Shown one piece after another: positions 48,003 to 59,709 of a stretch of 64,000 nt of DNA. The notes beneath the pieces are model-generated. The model was not told the origin of the DNA. It did not search any database and saw only the letters and a program-made list of their open reading frames with translations. The position numbers and the translations under genes are program-made. The first letter of the stretch is position 1. Every line of letters begins with the position of its first letter. Origin of the DNA: Liolophura sinensis (taxonomy: Eukaryota > Mollusca > Polyplacophora > Chitonida > Chitonidae); contig NC_088298.1 of assembly GCF_032854445.1 (NCBI RefSeq), positions 16,637,976 through 16,701,975 of the forward strand. The letters are read 5' to 3'.

Positions 48003-48222
48003 ATATTTATTTATTTAATTGGTGTTTTACGCCGTACTCTAGAATATTTCACTTATACAACAGCGGCCAGCATTATGGTGAGAGGGAACAGAGCAGAGCC
48101 CGAGGGAGCCCCATGACCATCCGCAGGATGGTGACAGACCTTCCCACGTGCGGTCATAGCGGAATCCAGCATGAGCTGGACTAGAACTCAAAGCCGTCGC
48201 ATGGGTGGGAGGCTGCTGGGTG
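48003..48222 (-). mobile_element. SINE-1, near full length
   Basis: Minus orientation: ttggtgttttacgccgtact, gcggccagcattatggtgag, gaccttcccacgtgcggtca, gagctggactagaactcaaa (B-box region), then gcatgggtgggaggctgctg. The A-box end is lost. Confidence 0.85.
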
Positions 48223-48744
48223 TAGACTTTTAAGCAGTCGTGTGTTCGTCAAAGACCATTTTTCTTCCAGGATATGGTGTGGATATGTGGCTCAAAAGGT
48301 TCCATTACGGATTTTACATCCTGTATGTGGTTAAAATTGTCTATTGTTTGAAAATTTTGCGAGCTAAGGTCACTGGTAGTGTCCATCCCTCTTCTTCTAC
48401 ATGCGTGATACTCTCCATGCTCTCAAATACCTGCTAAGTTGCATTTCAAAGCCACTAATCCTTTGATAATGGCGGTGTGTTTATGCCTTTTATATTTCGT
48501 AGCCGAAACAAAGAGTTCCAAATCAATGTTTTAGTAAACGAAAACACAATGAAAAAAAGAAAACGAATAGTCAATTGACCAAAGATGAAGGGTTGAAGGA
48601 AAATGAAACCATGCAGATTTATGACGAAGCCATTGTTCGATCACTCACATTCATTTTAAACTTCAGGTGAAGCAGGATTTGAAATCTAGCCGTCTCTGAC
48701 GTGTGTCCACAACATGGGTGGAGCGTAAAGAGTGGGTGAGATAG
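48223..48744. other. unannotated sequence
   Basis: Nothing recognisable. Confidence 0.35.
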
Positions 48745-49080
48745 TGCTTGTGGTTTAACGTCGTACTTAACAATTTTGCAATCATATGACGACGAAGGAA
48801 TCTTTAGAGTGTATGTAATGTGCCTCCTTGTTGCGGGATGGATTTCCACCACTCTTTTATCTAGTGCTGCTTTAATGAGACGCCTTGCCGAGGGCAAGTA
48901 TGTGGCCCCGCCCGAGCCATTACACTGATACGGGTCAACCACTTTCCTCTTCATGGTGAACGCCAAGCAAGAAAGTTATAACTTCCTCTTTTTAAGGTCT
49001 TAGGTGTGACTCGATCCAGGACTGACCCTGGATCTACCGCTCCCGAAGCGGACGTTCTACCAACTGTGCTATCGGGGCCG
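48745..49080 (-). mobile_element. SINE-3, full-length with tRNA-like head
   Basis: On the minus strand the head starts at 49080 with ggccccgatagcacagttgg (A box). A tRNA-like anticodon arm (ccgcttcgggagcgg) and a B-box-like ggatcgagtc (49017-49008) follow. The body includes cttcctctt, the complement of atgacgacgaaggaatcttt, and ends at gttaaaccac. Its loop would read CGG, as in a Pro tRNA, but the arms are imperfect and it runs into a SINE body, so it is not a tRNA gene. It ends 162 bases before the GPCR start codon. Confidence 0.85.
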
Positions 49081-49171
49081 TTGGTGGGTAACGAAGACCC
49101 ATTTACTGAAAATAAATAAGAACTTAAGTTACATTGGCATTAATACGGTCTTTTAAATACAAACAAGCATT

Positions 49172-49188
49172 TGTTTGTTTTGTTTCAG
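49172..49188 (+). promoter_or_regulatory. splice acceptor-like site before the GPCR
   Basis: The pyrimidine-rich tgtttgttttgtttcag ends in AG at 49188. If used, the GPCR start codon lies 54 bases into the exon, which would make an upstream non-coding exon necessary. Confidence 0.4.
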
Positions 49189-49242
49189 AATTGACTCTGC
49201 ATTCTTATTCAAGACACACTGGGCGCTATTCCTGTGTCCAAG

Positions 49243-50358
49243 ATGGTGTCCAATTATTCCGTGGAATACGGTAACAAGGTACTGCTACCTCTCACCCATC
49301 AAACGACTTTGCCACCCATGGGGAAGAACATGACATACAGGGACTATCCCGAGGGGATGGTGGCCTTAGCCATGAACAAGTATTATCTGTGGGTGTTGTG
49401 CTGTTTGGGACTCGTTTTCAACACGGCTGCTATATTAACCATTTCCAAGCTGAAGCCGTTCACAACGTCATCTCTCTACGTCATACTTCTTGCGATATTC
49501 GACACGTTGACTTTGTTTGTGAAGTTGGCCTACCTTCAGTTAACGTATCATGACGTCAGATTAGGTGATGCCGGCTGCAAAATTCTGTGCTTTATCGGAA
49601 GTTTCTTGGACCAGTTCTCTGTGTGGATTTTAGTCTTGTTGACTATAGAGAGATTCGTGGCCGTGTGGTTGCCGTTGAAAGTGTCCAGCTGGTTTACGAT
49701 GTTCCGCGCCCGGCTAGCCGTCGCTATAACCGCGTTAGCCTTAATTTTCATCAACTCGCACATGCTGTTGTTGTTGCACCAGGTGGAGCTGGAAGAACCC
49801 TACGGCGTGGAGTGTGATTTTTATCCGAGTCACGCCTACTTTGGGAAAAGCATCTGGTACTGGACTGAAAGCTGCCTCACGGCGATTTTCCCGTGCATTA
49901 TCCTGATCGTCCTTAACTCGCTAATTGTTTACCGCATGCGGCGATCTATGGAGAAACAGAAAAAGATGCTATCGGGAACGGAGAGCCCCAGGATGGTATC
50001 TCACAAGACACATCTCACGGTCATGCTGGTAACGGTATCCGTCTCGTTCGTCGTCCTGATGCTGCCTCTGGCGATGTTCAACACGTTCAGAAGCAAATGG
50101 AAAGTTCATTCGGACCGAGAAAGAGCCCAATACATTTTGACACGAGAGCTAACGCATTTTCTAGCAGACTGCAACCACGGATTGAATTTCTTATTCTACT
50201 TCCTTAGCAGCAAACGCTTTCGTCATATTTTTTACAGGATTGTTCAATGTCGCTGTCAGGAGCCCCGGAGGACGTTCTACAGCGGCGCCTCCAAGATGTC
50301 TTACTACAAATGTAACCAAAGCTCGATGAATACATACTGCATGCAGTCAAATCTGTAG
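49243..50358 (+). CDS. class A (rhodopsin-like) G-protein-coupled receptor
   Basis: A single open frame of 371 aa. I take ATG 49243 (aagATGG, a good initiation context) as the start; the frame extends a little upstream, but without an ATG. The N-terminus has N-glycosylation sites at N4 (NYS) and N29 (NMT). Seven membrane segments lie at about 47-69, 78-100, 113-137, 158-178, 205-230, 256-281 and 301-321. Family marks are GLVFN in TM1, the TM2 aspartate in AIFDT, a disulfide pair from C112/C116 to C191, ERF (136-138) in place of DRY, and NFLFY (315-319) in place of NPxxY. C336 and C338 are possible palmitoylation sites. TM6 reads VLMLP, without the usual Trp. The pattern fits the peptide-receptor groups expanded in lophotrochozoans (FMRFamide-receptor-like). 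The ligand is unknown. It acts at the plasma membrane through G proteins. Confidence 0.93.
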   Translation: MVSNYSVEYGNKVLLPLTHQTTLPPMGKNMTYRDYPEGMVALAMNKYYLWVLCCLGLVFNTAAILTISKLKPFTTSSLYVILLAIFDTLTLFVKLAYLQLTYHDVRLGDAGCKILCFIGSFLDQFSVWILVLLTIERFVAVWLPLKVSSWFTMFRARLAVAITALALIFINSHMLLLLHQVELEEPYGVECDFYPSHAYFGKSIWYWTESCLTAIFPCIILIVLNSLIVYRMRRSMEKQKKMLSGTESPRMVSHKTHLTVMLVTVSVSFVVLMLPLAMFNTFRSKWKVHSDRERAQYILTRELTHFLADCNHGLNFLFYFLSSKRFRHIFYRIVQCRCQEPRRTFYSGASKMSYYKCNQSSMNTYCMQSNL

Positions 50359-52104
50359 ACTCAAATGGCCAGCTTGGAGGCGCTGTATTGACGACACTGG
50401 CTTAATGTGCCTGTTAATGATTTTTGTCACATTCCTAGAGCGGGATAGGTGCTCTTGAATTTTAAGTCTTCAAAGTGACCGTGGAATCAAATTATGTTGA
50501 ATTATACACTGAAAGGCTGGCTGATGATCGCAGTTGTTTAAATCCACAGTAAATACGATACAAATCACACCATCGGCCGTTGAACGTCTAAGGATTCTGT
50601 TGTGCAATCCACGCAGCCGAACAGAGGTCAGTTAGATTTATTTCATTAACTCATGCCCCGGTCCCAAGCTGTGTTGTAAATGTTTCCTTGGACATTCCGG
50701 AATATAAACTGAGAAGTGACGTGACAGTGTCGTTTTCAATAGCGATATTGCTACCAAGATACTCCGTTAACCGGAAAGATACTGTTAGGTCTTTAATCAA
50801 TAGAGAAAACAACATAGGGTATGATTCTATACAGATCTATAGCTTATGAGCATGCGTCAAAAGAAAGTGAAATGTTTCCTTATTCTCACGTCTTTACCCA
50901 GGTAATGTACGGGGTGTCAGATGCTCAACAAACATCCGACAATTCTTCCAAGAGCCATCGTGATTTTCAACAAAAAAATCTTACATTCTGCTTTGTTTTG
51001 CCATGTGAATCTTTGGCCGCAAATGTCAAATATTTTCTAAAATACAACGGCGTGAATTGTTCATAATGGGCTGAACTTTTTTGGACATTTGTGTAAACAA
51101 CTATACAAATTTTCACACAAAAACAGAGGACTGGTTTATATGTCAACGCTTTGGAGTTCGAGTGAGATTTCATTCTTCTGGTCTATGTTGATTTTGATAT
51201 TTGATCGACGTTTAATCGAGTTGTCGAGAATTTTTTTTTTGACTTACAGGGTACGTCGACGCCTCAAGACACCCGTACTCGGAGTGTACCACCATATTTC
51301 GATAGGTGATTAACAAACCTACCTGATTAACTTGATACCGTGACGAAATCAACCAGATGTTTTTTGGAAACGTTGAGCCTATTGGTCAGGAGTTGTTCAA
51401 CTGGCGGTAAAGCAGAACATTTTGTGGGTGTCCGTCACACAACCGGAAATGTTTTTGTGGAGAAAGGGATTATTTTGCAAAAGGCTAAATATACTCGTGC
51501 CCGATATCATTAATGTGATATTAACTTGTACTTCGGTTGCACCAGCGATTACTGTATTGTAAGTCATTACTTTGATCGTCCAAGCCGTATCCAACCGTTA
51601 CTCTAGTGGTATTTTTCATTACTTTGGTGGTACCACCTGGTACTCTAACCACTGCTGTTGTGTTGTGGTACTATATTTAACTTTGGCGAGTTTGGGCGAA
51701 AATTTAGAAACTGTTTCTGTTTTAAAACAGAAAAAAATGTGTTTTGAATTCCGTCCCATTGGAGAGATATCTGTCTTAAAAGCAAATGGATTAATAGCAG
51801 ATGGATGATATTTTATTCAAAGTCCATGGAATCGTATTCCTACAATATTCGTGACATGTCGCGTTTACGCCAGTACTTAAGCACACAATATTGAGTATCG
51901 TGTGGAATAGAGCTTCATCTTTGTTTTACCAGGAGTATCAGATTTCTTCAGACTAGCCAAAGTGGCTCATCTTAAGTATGCCGGTTTCCCTCTCAATGGG
52001 TCATTTATGTCGTTTTTAGGGGGCTCTGTCAGAAAAGACACTGGACTAAACTACCTCTCGATCTTTTGTACATTTTACTCCACCTCACAGGTCTTAGCTG
52101 TCTA
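50359..52104. other. GPCR 3' flank and unannotated region
   Basis: A weak polyadenylation signal variant, aatataaa, lies at 50701; no canonical AATAAA is close to the stop codon. Short frames further on (50821-51066, 51089-51313, 51572-51808) have no domains. Confidence 0.35.
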
Positions 52105-52200
52105 TATGTGTAATACTGGTGAAAGACTTACAGCAAAGAGCAAAACCAGAGTAGCAACGATTGTGTGATAAGTGGCAAATGATTACTCGTGACTGGTACC
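52105..52200 (-). repeat. R1 end fragment
   Basis: gagcaaaaccagagtagcaa, then gtgtgataagtggcaaatga. Confidence 0.7.
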
Positions 52201-53114
52201 ACTTGTTCAACGTCACGAAGTTATTGCTCCATTGGATCGGTATGATAACACTGATATGAAGATCAGTGAAACGAATGCTTCATGGTTAGTCAGATGTTTA
52301 TCATTTCGTTTTCCAAGTTCAGTTCGTTAAATCCATGTTCAAGAGTTATCACTTATACAGTGGGGGAAATGAGATAAAAGTTTTCGGAAATAAGTAATGT
52401 ATTTGTTTATGTAAGAAAATGTGGAAGTTACTGCTATAATCAAAAGTTCCAAATTGGTTGTCAGTGCTTAGTAAACATATATGTCCGACTTCTTTATTGT
52501 GATGTTGTTATCATAATTTTCTTTACAACTGATCACCTGTATTATATATGACTGCTGTTGGGGATCTTCTTCATTAAACTTCATGTTATGCTGTCTGTTA
52601 AACAGGTGTACTTTGATTAATATGTTGTAATATTCCATACCGTTGGTTATTTTTCATATTTACATTTATAGTGATTAAGTGGCAGAACATATATATATAT
52701 ACTAAACAAAAAACACCTGAATAAAACTCACTACTTAGCCAGTGGATTCACCAAAGGTTAAATAAGTCGTTGAAATGAAGGTTAAGTTATATGAAATACC
52801 ACTAAAGGTTGTCTATAGGAAATAGTACACTGGTTTTGAATTTTGGGGGGGGGGGGTTGCAATGGTTTATTACAATTGCCGTTTGACAAATTCTATGTAT
52901 CTACAGGATGTCGAATGTAGATGTCTAACAGTGTAGTGGCAAAACCTCTTGCAACGTTTTGGGCTACCATACATGTTTGGGACATATTACCGTAGAATAC
53001 AGTGTTTCAAAGGCATTGCACTCGGTTGAAAAGCTTCATTTTAACCATTAACCTTCCCAGTTTTTAATCTTTTATTATTTCACGTATGTACCTAGTAGAT
53101 CAAAGTTAAATATA
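52201..53114. other. unannotated sequence
   Basis: A G-run at 52845-52857; nothing else recognisable. Confidence 0.4.
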
Positions 53115-53185
53115 AAAGACTACATCTTAGAGGGTAAATTTAGATCAGCGACAACAGTGTGATAGTTGACAATTTTCATACTTGA
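53115..53185 (-). repeat. R1 end fragment
   Basis: tagatcagcgacaacagtgt, then gatagttgacaa. Confidence 0.65.
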
Positions 53186-53199
53186 GTAAATATCCATAT

Positions 53200-53910
<711 letters not shown>

Positions 53911-54479
53911 TTGGGTCTATCGTCATAAAAGTGAAAATGTTTTCAGCTTGCCCTTAGATACAATTAGATACAAACATAATTAGATAGACATAATTGACAA
54001 ATAAATACATAACATGTAATAGCAACTTTGGATGATACGAAGTCTACCGGAAGCAAAGATTAATATCAGTTATATTTGGTTTGATCTATGTTGATCAAAA
54101 TTGCTGTAAGCTATTCATAAATTGATCGTTGTACACGTTACTAAGATCTACGACAGTGCTAGTCATTGCATGGCGTCAGTTGTATAAACCCTGTACTGGG
54201 GAGTCTGGAGAAGGGCGAGACAAACTGTGTTCCACCAAAGCAATGAAAGTAATCAGACATTTACTGCGGTAATGCACGTAAGTGATGGAATGAATATTTT
54301 ATTATCAGTTTTAATAAATAATTTATTCTGCCTTAAAATCTTGCAATATCACATGGCAATGCAATTAAAAAGTGTGTGCCTGGGTCCTTAAAGGCAATAA
54401 AGGGTAACTGAACGTCGTATGACTGTTGGCGCAGGCTTTAACTTTCGTTGAAGGTCACATGTCTTCGACTAACAAGCCT
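53911..54479. other. unannotated sequence
   Basis: Nothing recognisable. Confidence 0.4.
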
Positions 54480-54615
54480 GAGAAGCGTTGTGGGTTTCAC
54501 CCGGGTTCTGCAAGGTTTCCTCACATCATAATATGGTGGCCGTCATATAACGGAAATATTCTGCAGTACAGCGTCAAACAACAATTAAATAAATAAACCA
54601 ATCAAACAAATACGT
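54480..54615 (+). mobile_element. SINE-1, 5'-truncated and diverged
   Basis: tgtgggtttcacccgggttc, ggtttcctcacatcataata, gtacagcgtcaaacaacaat and aaataaataaaccaatcaa. Confidence 0.8.
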
Positions 54616-55549
54616 ACCAATTAAAGAAAATGAGAACGGCACACGTGGAAAAGTTCGTCTGGAATTTGCCGTTTATTTACACCGTGCACTTCGATTTCCT
54701 CCAACCATAAAACTGACAGTAATCACATGTAAACAAAAAAATTCCATGTGGCGAAACAAATGGATGAAAATTTAAATACGCCATTCTTCGTTATTAATCG
54801 ATAGCTATCCTTAAATAACACTTCATCTCTTATGGTTTGAGAAAGAGAAAAAAGTGTTTGGATTTGTTTTATGGTACATTTTACACCTGACATTATCGTT
54901 AAATCGAACGCTATTTTAATTAAAACATTGTAGTACATTCAATACAGCCAGCGATATGAGGCCTAAAGAAACAGCTATAATGGACATTTGAAGTCCCATT
55001 TCAGCACTGTTGGGTCATTATGTTACCCATGAATCTCTTTTTCCGGTACAGTTACAAATCCTCTGATATATTGAGTGGAACAGACCTAGCGGGAACAGCT
55101 TGCTAATTGGCCTGTTTGTTGTCTATGTAGCGGGATCCCTGCTCTGCTTCAGTGTGAAATGTGATACTGAGCCTAATGGAGCCAGCTGTGAGACTGCCGA
55201 CGTGGCGTGAAGTTGTTTTCTTTGATCCATTGACTACGTGTATGGGACTCTGGCTGAAAGCGGTGCCCTTAAAATCACTTAAATTCCAGGAGTAATGTTT
55301 GTAAATACTGAGGCAAAACATAAGAAAATAAAACTTGAAGGGTTTTTTTTTTTATTTTGTAGGAGTTGTTTAAAAATAGAACACAGTAAATAGAGAAAAA
55401 ATCAGAAGGCCCAAACAAAAATGTTTTTTAAAAACGTTTACACAGTGTATTAAGCTTTAACTTAATTTAAAATTCATTGCTGGCAACAGAAATATGCACT
55501 TAAGTGTACTCATTTATTCATGCGATTGGAATCATCACCCAAAATGAAC
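54616..55549. other. unannotated region
   Basis: Short frames only; none supported. Confidence 0.4.
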
Positions 55550-55880
55550 ATTCCAGGTCAATAATCGTACGTCCAATTCTCAGAATGACGTTTAACACGA
55601 GCCACTAAAGAACTAAAAGAGTGTGTAGGAACGAAATTAGGACGGAATCGTACAAAGAGAAGGGGTCAACACTTTTTAATGATGTTGGGAAGACACAAGA
55701 AATGCTCTCGGCGAATGAGTGAAATGAGTAATCAAATCGTGTATCATGCTAGAATACAAGTTGTAGATAATCAAGATATGTGCCTTAGTTGCTCTTTGAC
55801 TTCAAGTGTTCATATATCCCATTCTAATGATGATCTAATTCAACAGCTCTTAGCCCCAGGTTAAACGGAATTGCACATGT
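55550..55880 (-). repeat. PLE 3' tail, long fragment
   Basis: cattccaggtcaataatcgt, aaagagaaggggtcaacact, catgctagaatacaagttgt, then cttagccccaggttaaacgg. It holds the whole tail without coding sequence. Confidence 0.75.
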
Positions 55881-56109
55881 CCATGAAGAAACAGTTGTTT
55901 CACATCCTGACAGTTTTATGAAATGATCTATTGACATTATGAATTCTCTACACCAAGGAATGATACAAGAATGTATTGTGTCCATATAACACATTATAGC
56001 ACCATATCTAGACATTCAGACATTCCGTTAATTTAACAGATTGATGTTTCGGGAGAAATATACAGGCATGCCCGACATTTGAACATCTGTAACCTAGGTG
56101 TTTCATGGC

Positions 56110-56265
56110 TTGGCACCCGGGATAGATTGGAGAAATGAACAAGCAATGGTCGGCCCAATGGGTGTGTAATAAGGCTGGGTCCATGAGGTATCATGGCTGG
56201 TGTCTTCGTCTTCGATATGGCTCTCCGGTGAGGCAGCGCGATAATAAACATTTACTTACATGTGT
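56110..56265 (+). repeat. SINE-2 fragment
   Basis: gaggtatcatggctggtgtc, then ttcgatatggctctccggtg; diverged body piece. Confidence 0.5.
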
Positions 56266-56406
56266 AGGTCACGGATTTATGGTAGGTAATTATGTCTATA
56301 TAGAAAGCATATGTTGATACTAAAACCTAGTAGTCCGGATTGTCTCTTAATCGCAAGGACACGAGGATTGGATATGATCCTGACCCAGACTCGCTGTTAA
56401 TGCGGC

Positions 56407-56877
56407 CTTGGTGACAACGCTCGCCTGGCCTTGGTGACAATAAGCAGCCGGCAACGCTCGTGTGGTCTTGGTGACAATAGGCGCCCGACAACGCTCGTGC
56501 GGCCATTGGCACAACCTCATGCCCCTGTAGCCTTGCTGATAGTAAGCAGCGGACAGCGCTTACATGGCCTTGGTGATAACAAGCGATCGACAACGCTTGT
56601 GTGACCATTGGCACAATCTCATGTCCATGTAGTCTTGCTGATAGTAAGCAGCCAGCAACGCTCGTGTGGCCTTGGTGACAATAAGCGACCGACAAGGCTT
56701 GTGTGGCCTTGGTGACAGTAAGCAGGCGACAACGCTCGTGTGACCTTGGTGACAATTAGCGACCGACAACGCTTGTGTAACCTTGGTGACAATAATCCAC
56801 GACAACGCTCGTTTGACCATTGGCACAATCTCATGTTTCTGTGGCCTTGGTGACAGGAATCAGGCGACAACGCTTTG
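56407..56877. repeat. minisatellite with 37-bp and 28-bp units
   Basis: About 14 units. The main 37-bp unit reads ttggtgacaataagcgaccg plus acaacgctcgtgtggcc; three 28-bp units (attggcacaatctcatgtcc plus atgtagcc) lie at about 56504-56531, 56606-56633 and 56818-56845. The long minus-strand frames over it (88-142 codons, with recurring HQGH, CRLL and SPRPH motifs) are by-products of a repeat whose length is not always a multiple of three. I do not call a protein. Confidence 0.93.
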
Positions 56878-58269
56878 ACCCGCTGTTCGGTAGTGTTTTT
56901 TTTGTATATCTTCAAATAGTACTTCGACCTTGCGATTACAGAATGTACAAATACCACTTAGAATGAACTTGCTGCATATACATTATTTGATTAGTGGCTA
57001 ATATCACAATATCCCAGACACCAAACAACCACACTGCATATTAAAAAGCGCCATCCATATTGTCAAAACCATGTGCTGACCTTTCTAACCTATTTATACA
57101 GTCAGATCAGTCAACATCAGGGAAAAAAAAACTAAATCTATTTTTGTGATAAAAGTGAGTACTGTTGAAACAGGCATATGCTTTTCTGCTACTTCAAGCT
57201 TTATGTTTGTGATATAAATTTTGTATTAGCATTACAAATTTTGTAGATTTCAAGAAAAACGTGGTTGCGTGACAAAAAATTAAGTCATTTAACATAGAAT
57301 AAGATGAATCAACCCCATATGCTAGTTGACAAATTTTGATGTTGATGTCTCATTTGTTTGTGCAACGCCCATACAACTTCATTTTTATCTCCTTCAGTCA
57401 AACATTTTCTCATTTTGAATCCCACATGGGTCTAAATATCCTAGTTAGTGACTCCTAGAGCTTGGAGATAATATGTATGATTACAAATCAAAGACAGGCG
57501 GAGGTGAAAAGCTCATATGAAGATATATTCCTTCAGAAGCGGGTGGGCACTGTTTCTCCTTGTCAACAAAAGGAACGAAAGCTGATTCACGAATGACAAT
57601 GTTTGCATAATCCAAGAACCCACCACACATGGGAGATCTGAGCCGAGATCTACTCTTCTCAAATTTCCGTGTGAATTACAGAAGTACCATGTAATGCCTA
57701 ATCTGCATACGCAGTATCCATCTTTTTAATACTTTAGAAATAAGATTTGCTGTTTTGCTCTTCCAGACATTTCCTTGTTAATTATTGTGTGCCATTTTGA
57801 GAATATTACACATTTCGCACTATATAGCAAGTCTATTCCGAAAAGAAGAAACTGAAAAGGAAAATTTTGCAGTTTAGAAAATGCAATTTTACTGAAATAC
57901 AACAGCTTATCTAATAGACAAGTGGCCGCGCTTACAGCATCTTTGAGGCATATAAAGTTGGTCCACGAAGCCAACAACTTTATATTGTTTCTAATGGAAA
58001 ACTACTCAAGTTAAGCTTAGCAAATAATCTTATGTCTAGTCACCTAGATCAGCACAGTTTCTTTTCTTGACCAAAGGGATGTTTTCAGACTACATTTTGT
58101 AAAAAGTGGATAATCTTACCCCTGTTCCCCTTTTGGCAAGATAGAAATTTTAGTTCAGACTGAAAATCCAATCGCATCATGTTGCATGGATTATATTGTT
58201 GGATATTGGTCTTTCGTATGTAAGTCGTCGTTACATCATTGAGAGGCAAGTTTGAGGCAACTATTATAC
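56878..58269. other. unannotated region
   Basis: Nothing recognisable; an 83-codon minus frame (57726-57977) has no motif. Confidence 0.4.
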
Positions 58270-58415
58270 ACTTGAGCTAATTTAGCTCACAAAACTGTGT
58301 CATGACAGACTCCTTTGAGTTTCCGAATTGCCAAGTGAGTAAACAATATAGCCAGATGAGTTTCATAAATTAATTCATCATATGACTCATAAAGCTGAGT
58401 TAAATTGGCTCAGTT
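58270..58415. repeat. possible MITE
   Basis: The ends ttgagctaatttagctcaca and the complement of ctgagttaaattggctcag are imperfect inverted repeats around about 110 bp. Each end is itself near-palindromic. Single copy, so unproven. Confidence 0.35.
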
Positions 58416-59022
58416 GTAGAACATTTAATTTTCACAGCTCGTTATCATTATCTGAACCTTTCCATTTATCTTGCCCGACTCCCTAAAAAAAGAAAATACA
58501 CACCTTTGACACCTCCATGTGCATGTACGGACGATATACTTTAGTTTTGACCTTAGATTTTCATTTCTATGGGGGAAATAACGGAGTAATGTGCTACTTC
58601 GCAGAAGCTTCCAATACACCGACTAACAGCCTTGACCAGTGATCGACGATCTGTATAATAATGGGTCTCTTTGCAGTGTTATAGCCATGATATTGAAAGG
58701 GCGAAGTCATATCTTGGGTCATCGCCTACCAAACGGTCATTGAAGGTCGAACAGTGATGTTTAGAAAGAATTTTCAAAGTGAGGTAACAAAGACTAAGCG
58801 GCATAAATAGCGCTGTCAGTAGGCATTTATCATGCATCTGTGCTCGGCAAAATAGACGGCTCTATTGATAGGCTTTCAACTTGCACATTTAAACAATGTT
58901 AATATGGCCAGATGGCCGCAGCAAAGGAACAAACATGGGTGCCTGTTGCTTAAGATATAAAACGGCAGTGCAGGAACTAAAGCCTGAGACGGAGAAAAGG
59001 ATGGAAATCGAGCCATGGGAGT
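58416..59022. other. unannotated sequence
   Basis: Nothing recognisable. Confidence 0.35.
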
Positions 59023-59091
59023 ATTAAGGATGGTATTGATCCTTCTATAAAGTATAAACAGCACAGATGGATAAAGTAACTGTTTTGTTTT

Positions 59092-59420
59092 TTGGAAAAC
59101 ATTGATAGATCAAAGGTCTGTTCTCTTCCAAAGCGTTTTAGAAATTCGTCTTTTAGTTTTGCCATAGTGTTGATCTGTAACGGAGGCATGCTTTTGTACC
59201 ATGTTTCTGCCGCTCCTTCAATGAACATTGGAAATGCAGCATGACCAATTTCATCAGTCCATTTGTTCAATGTACAACACTGGATGTACTTCTGTAGCCA
59301 GTACTGGCCATCCCCTTGTCCATTAAACGTATCCGGTTTCAAGTGAAAAGCCATTACAGTATCTACTGAAAGAGGTCTCTGGCTCCGGAGAGAATACACA
59401 CTCGGCGAGGCACTTTTCAT
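59092..59420 (-). pseudogene. retrotransposon Gag fragment
   Basis: The minus frame from 59420 gives PDTFNGQGDGQYWLQKYIQ, then DEIGHAAFPMFIEGAAETWY and KLKDEFLKRFG. This is the core of the retrotransposon Gag (capsid-like) family of Ty3/gypsy-type elements. The homology stops near FDLSMFSKKQ at the inverted-repeat boundary; the remaining 30 or so residues come from the repeat arm. No zinc knuckle, protease or polymerase is nearby. The upstream half of Gag is short or missing. Confidence 0.75.
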
Positions 59421-59709
59421 GTGGTCAGTCGCTTGAATATCGAGAGGTCCTTTGAGGGAACGCCGTTTATCTCCACCATTTATAGAAAAGGTTTCAACTC
59501 CTTACCCTTCTATAACTCAATTCTTGTTACTATCCTTCTGAAAAACTGGACAACACAGAATTGTTGGATCAGCGAGATATATTTCTTTATAGCAGTCAGT
59601 TTTAATCTCTTTTTACAATTCAAAATTCTATACAGTTATACATCACACCACAGAGCAATAGCATATCAAAAACAAGGTTACGTACAGTTGTACTAATACA
59701 TACATAAAA

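Noticed and set aside
49008-49080. tRNA-Pro(CGG)-like gene on the minus strand
   Set aside because: The acceptor and T arms do not close, and the sequence runs directly into a SINE body; it is the head of SINE-3.
56327-56957. Three long overlapping minus-strand ORFs (88-142 codons)
   Set aside because: They are readings of a 37/28-bp minisatellite in different frames, with no non-repetitive domain.
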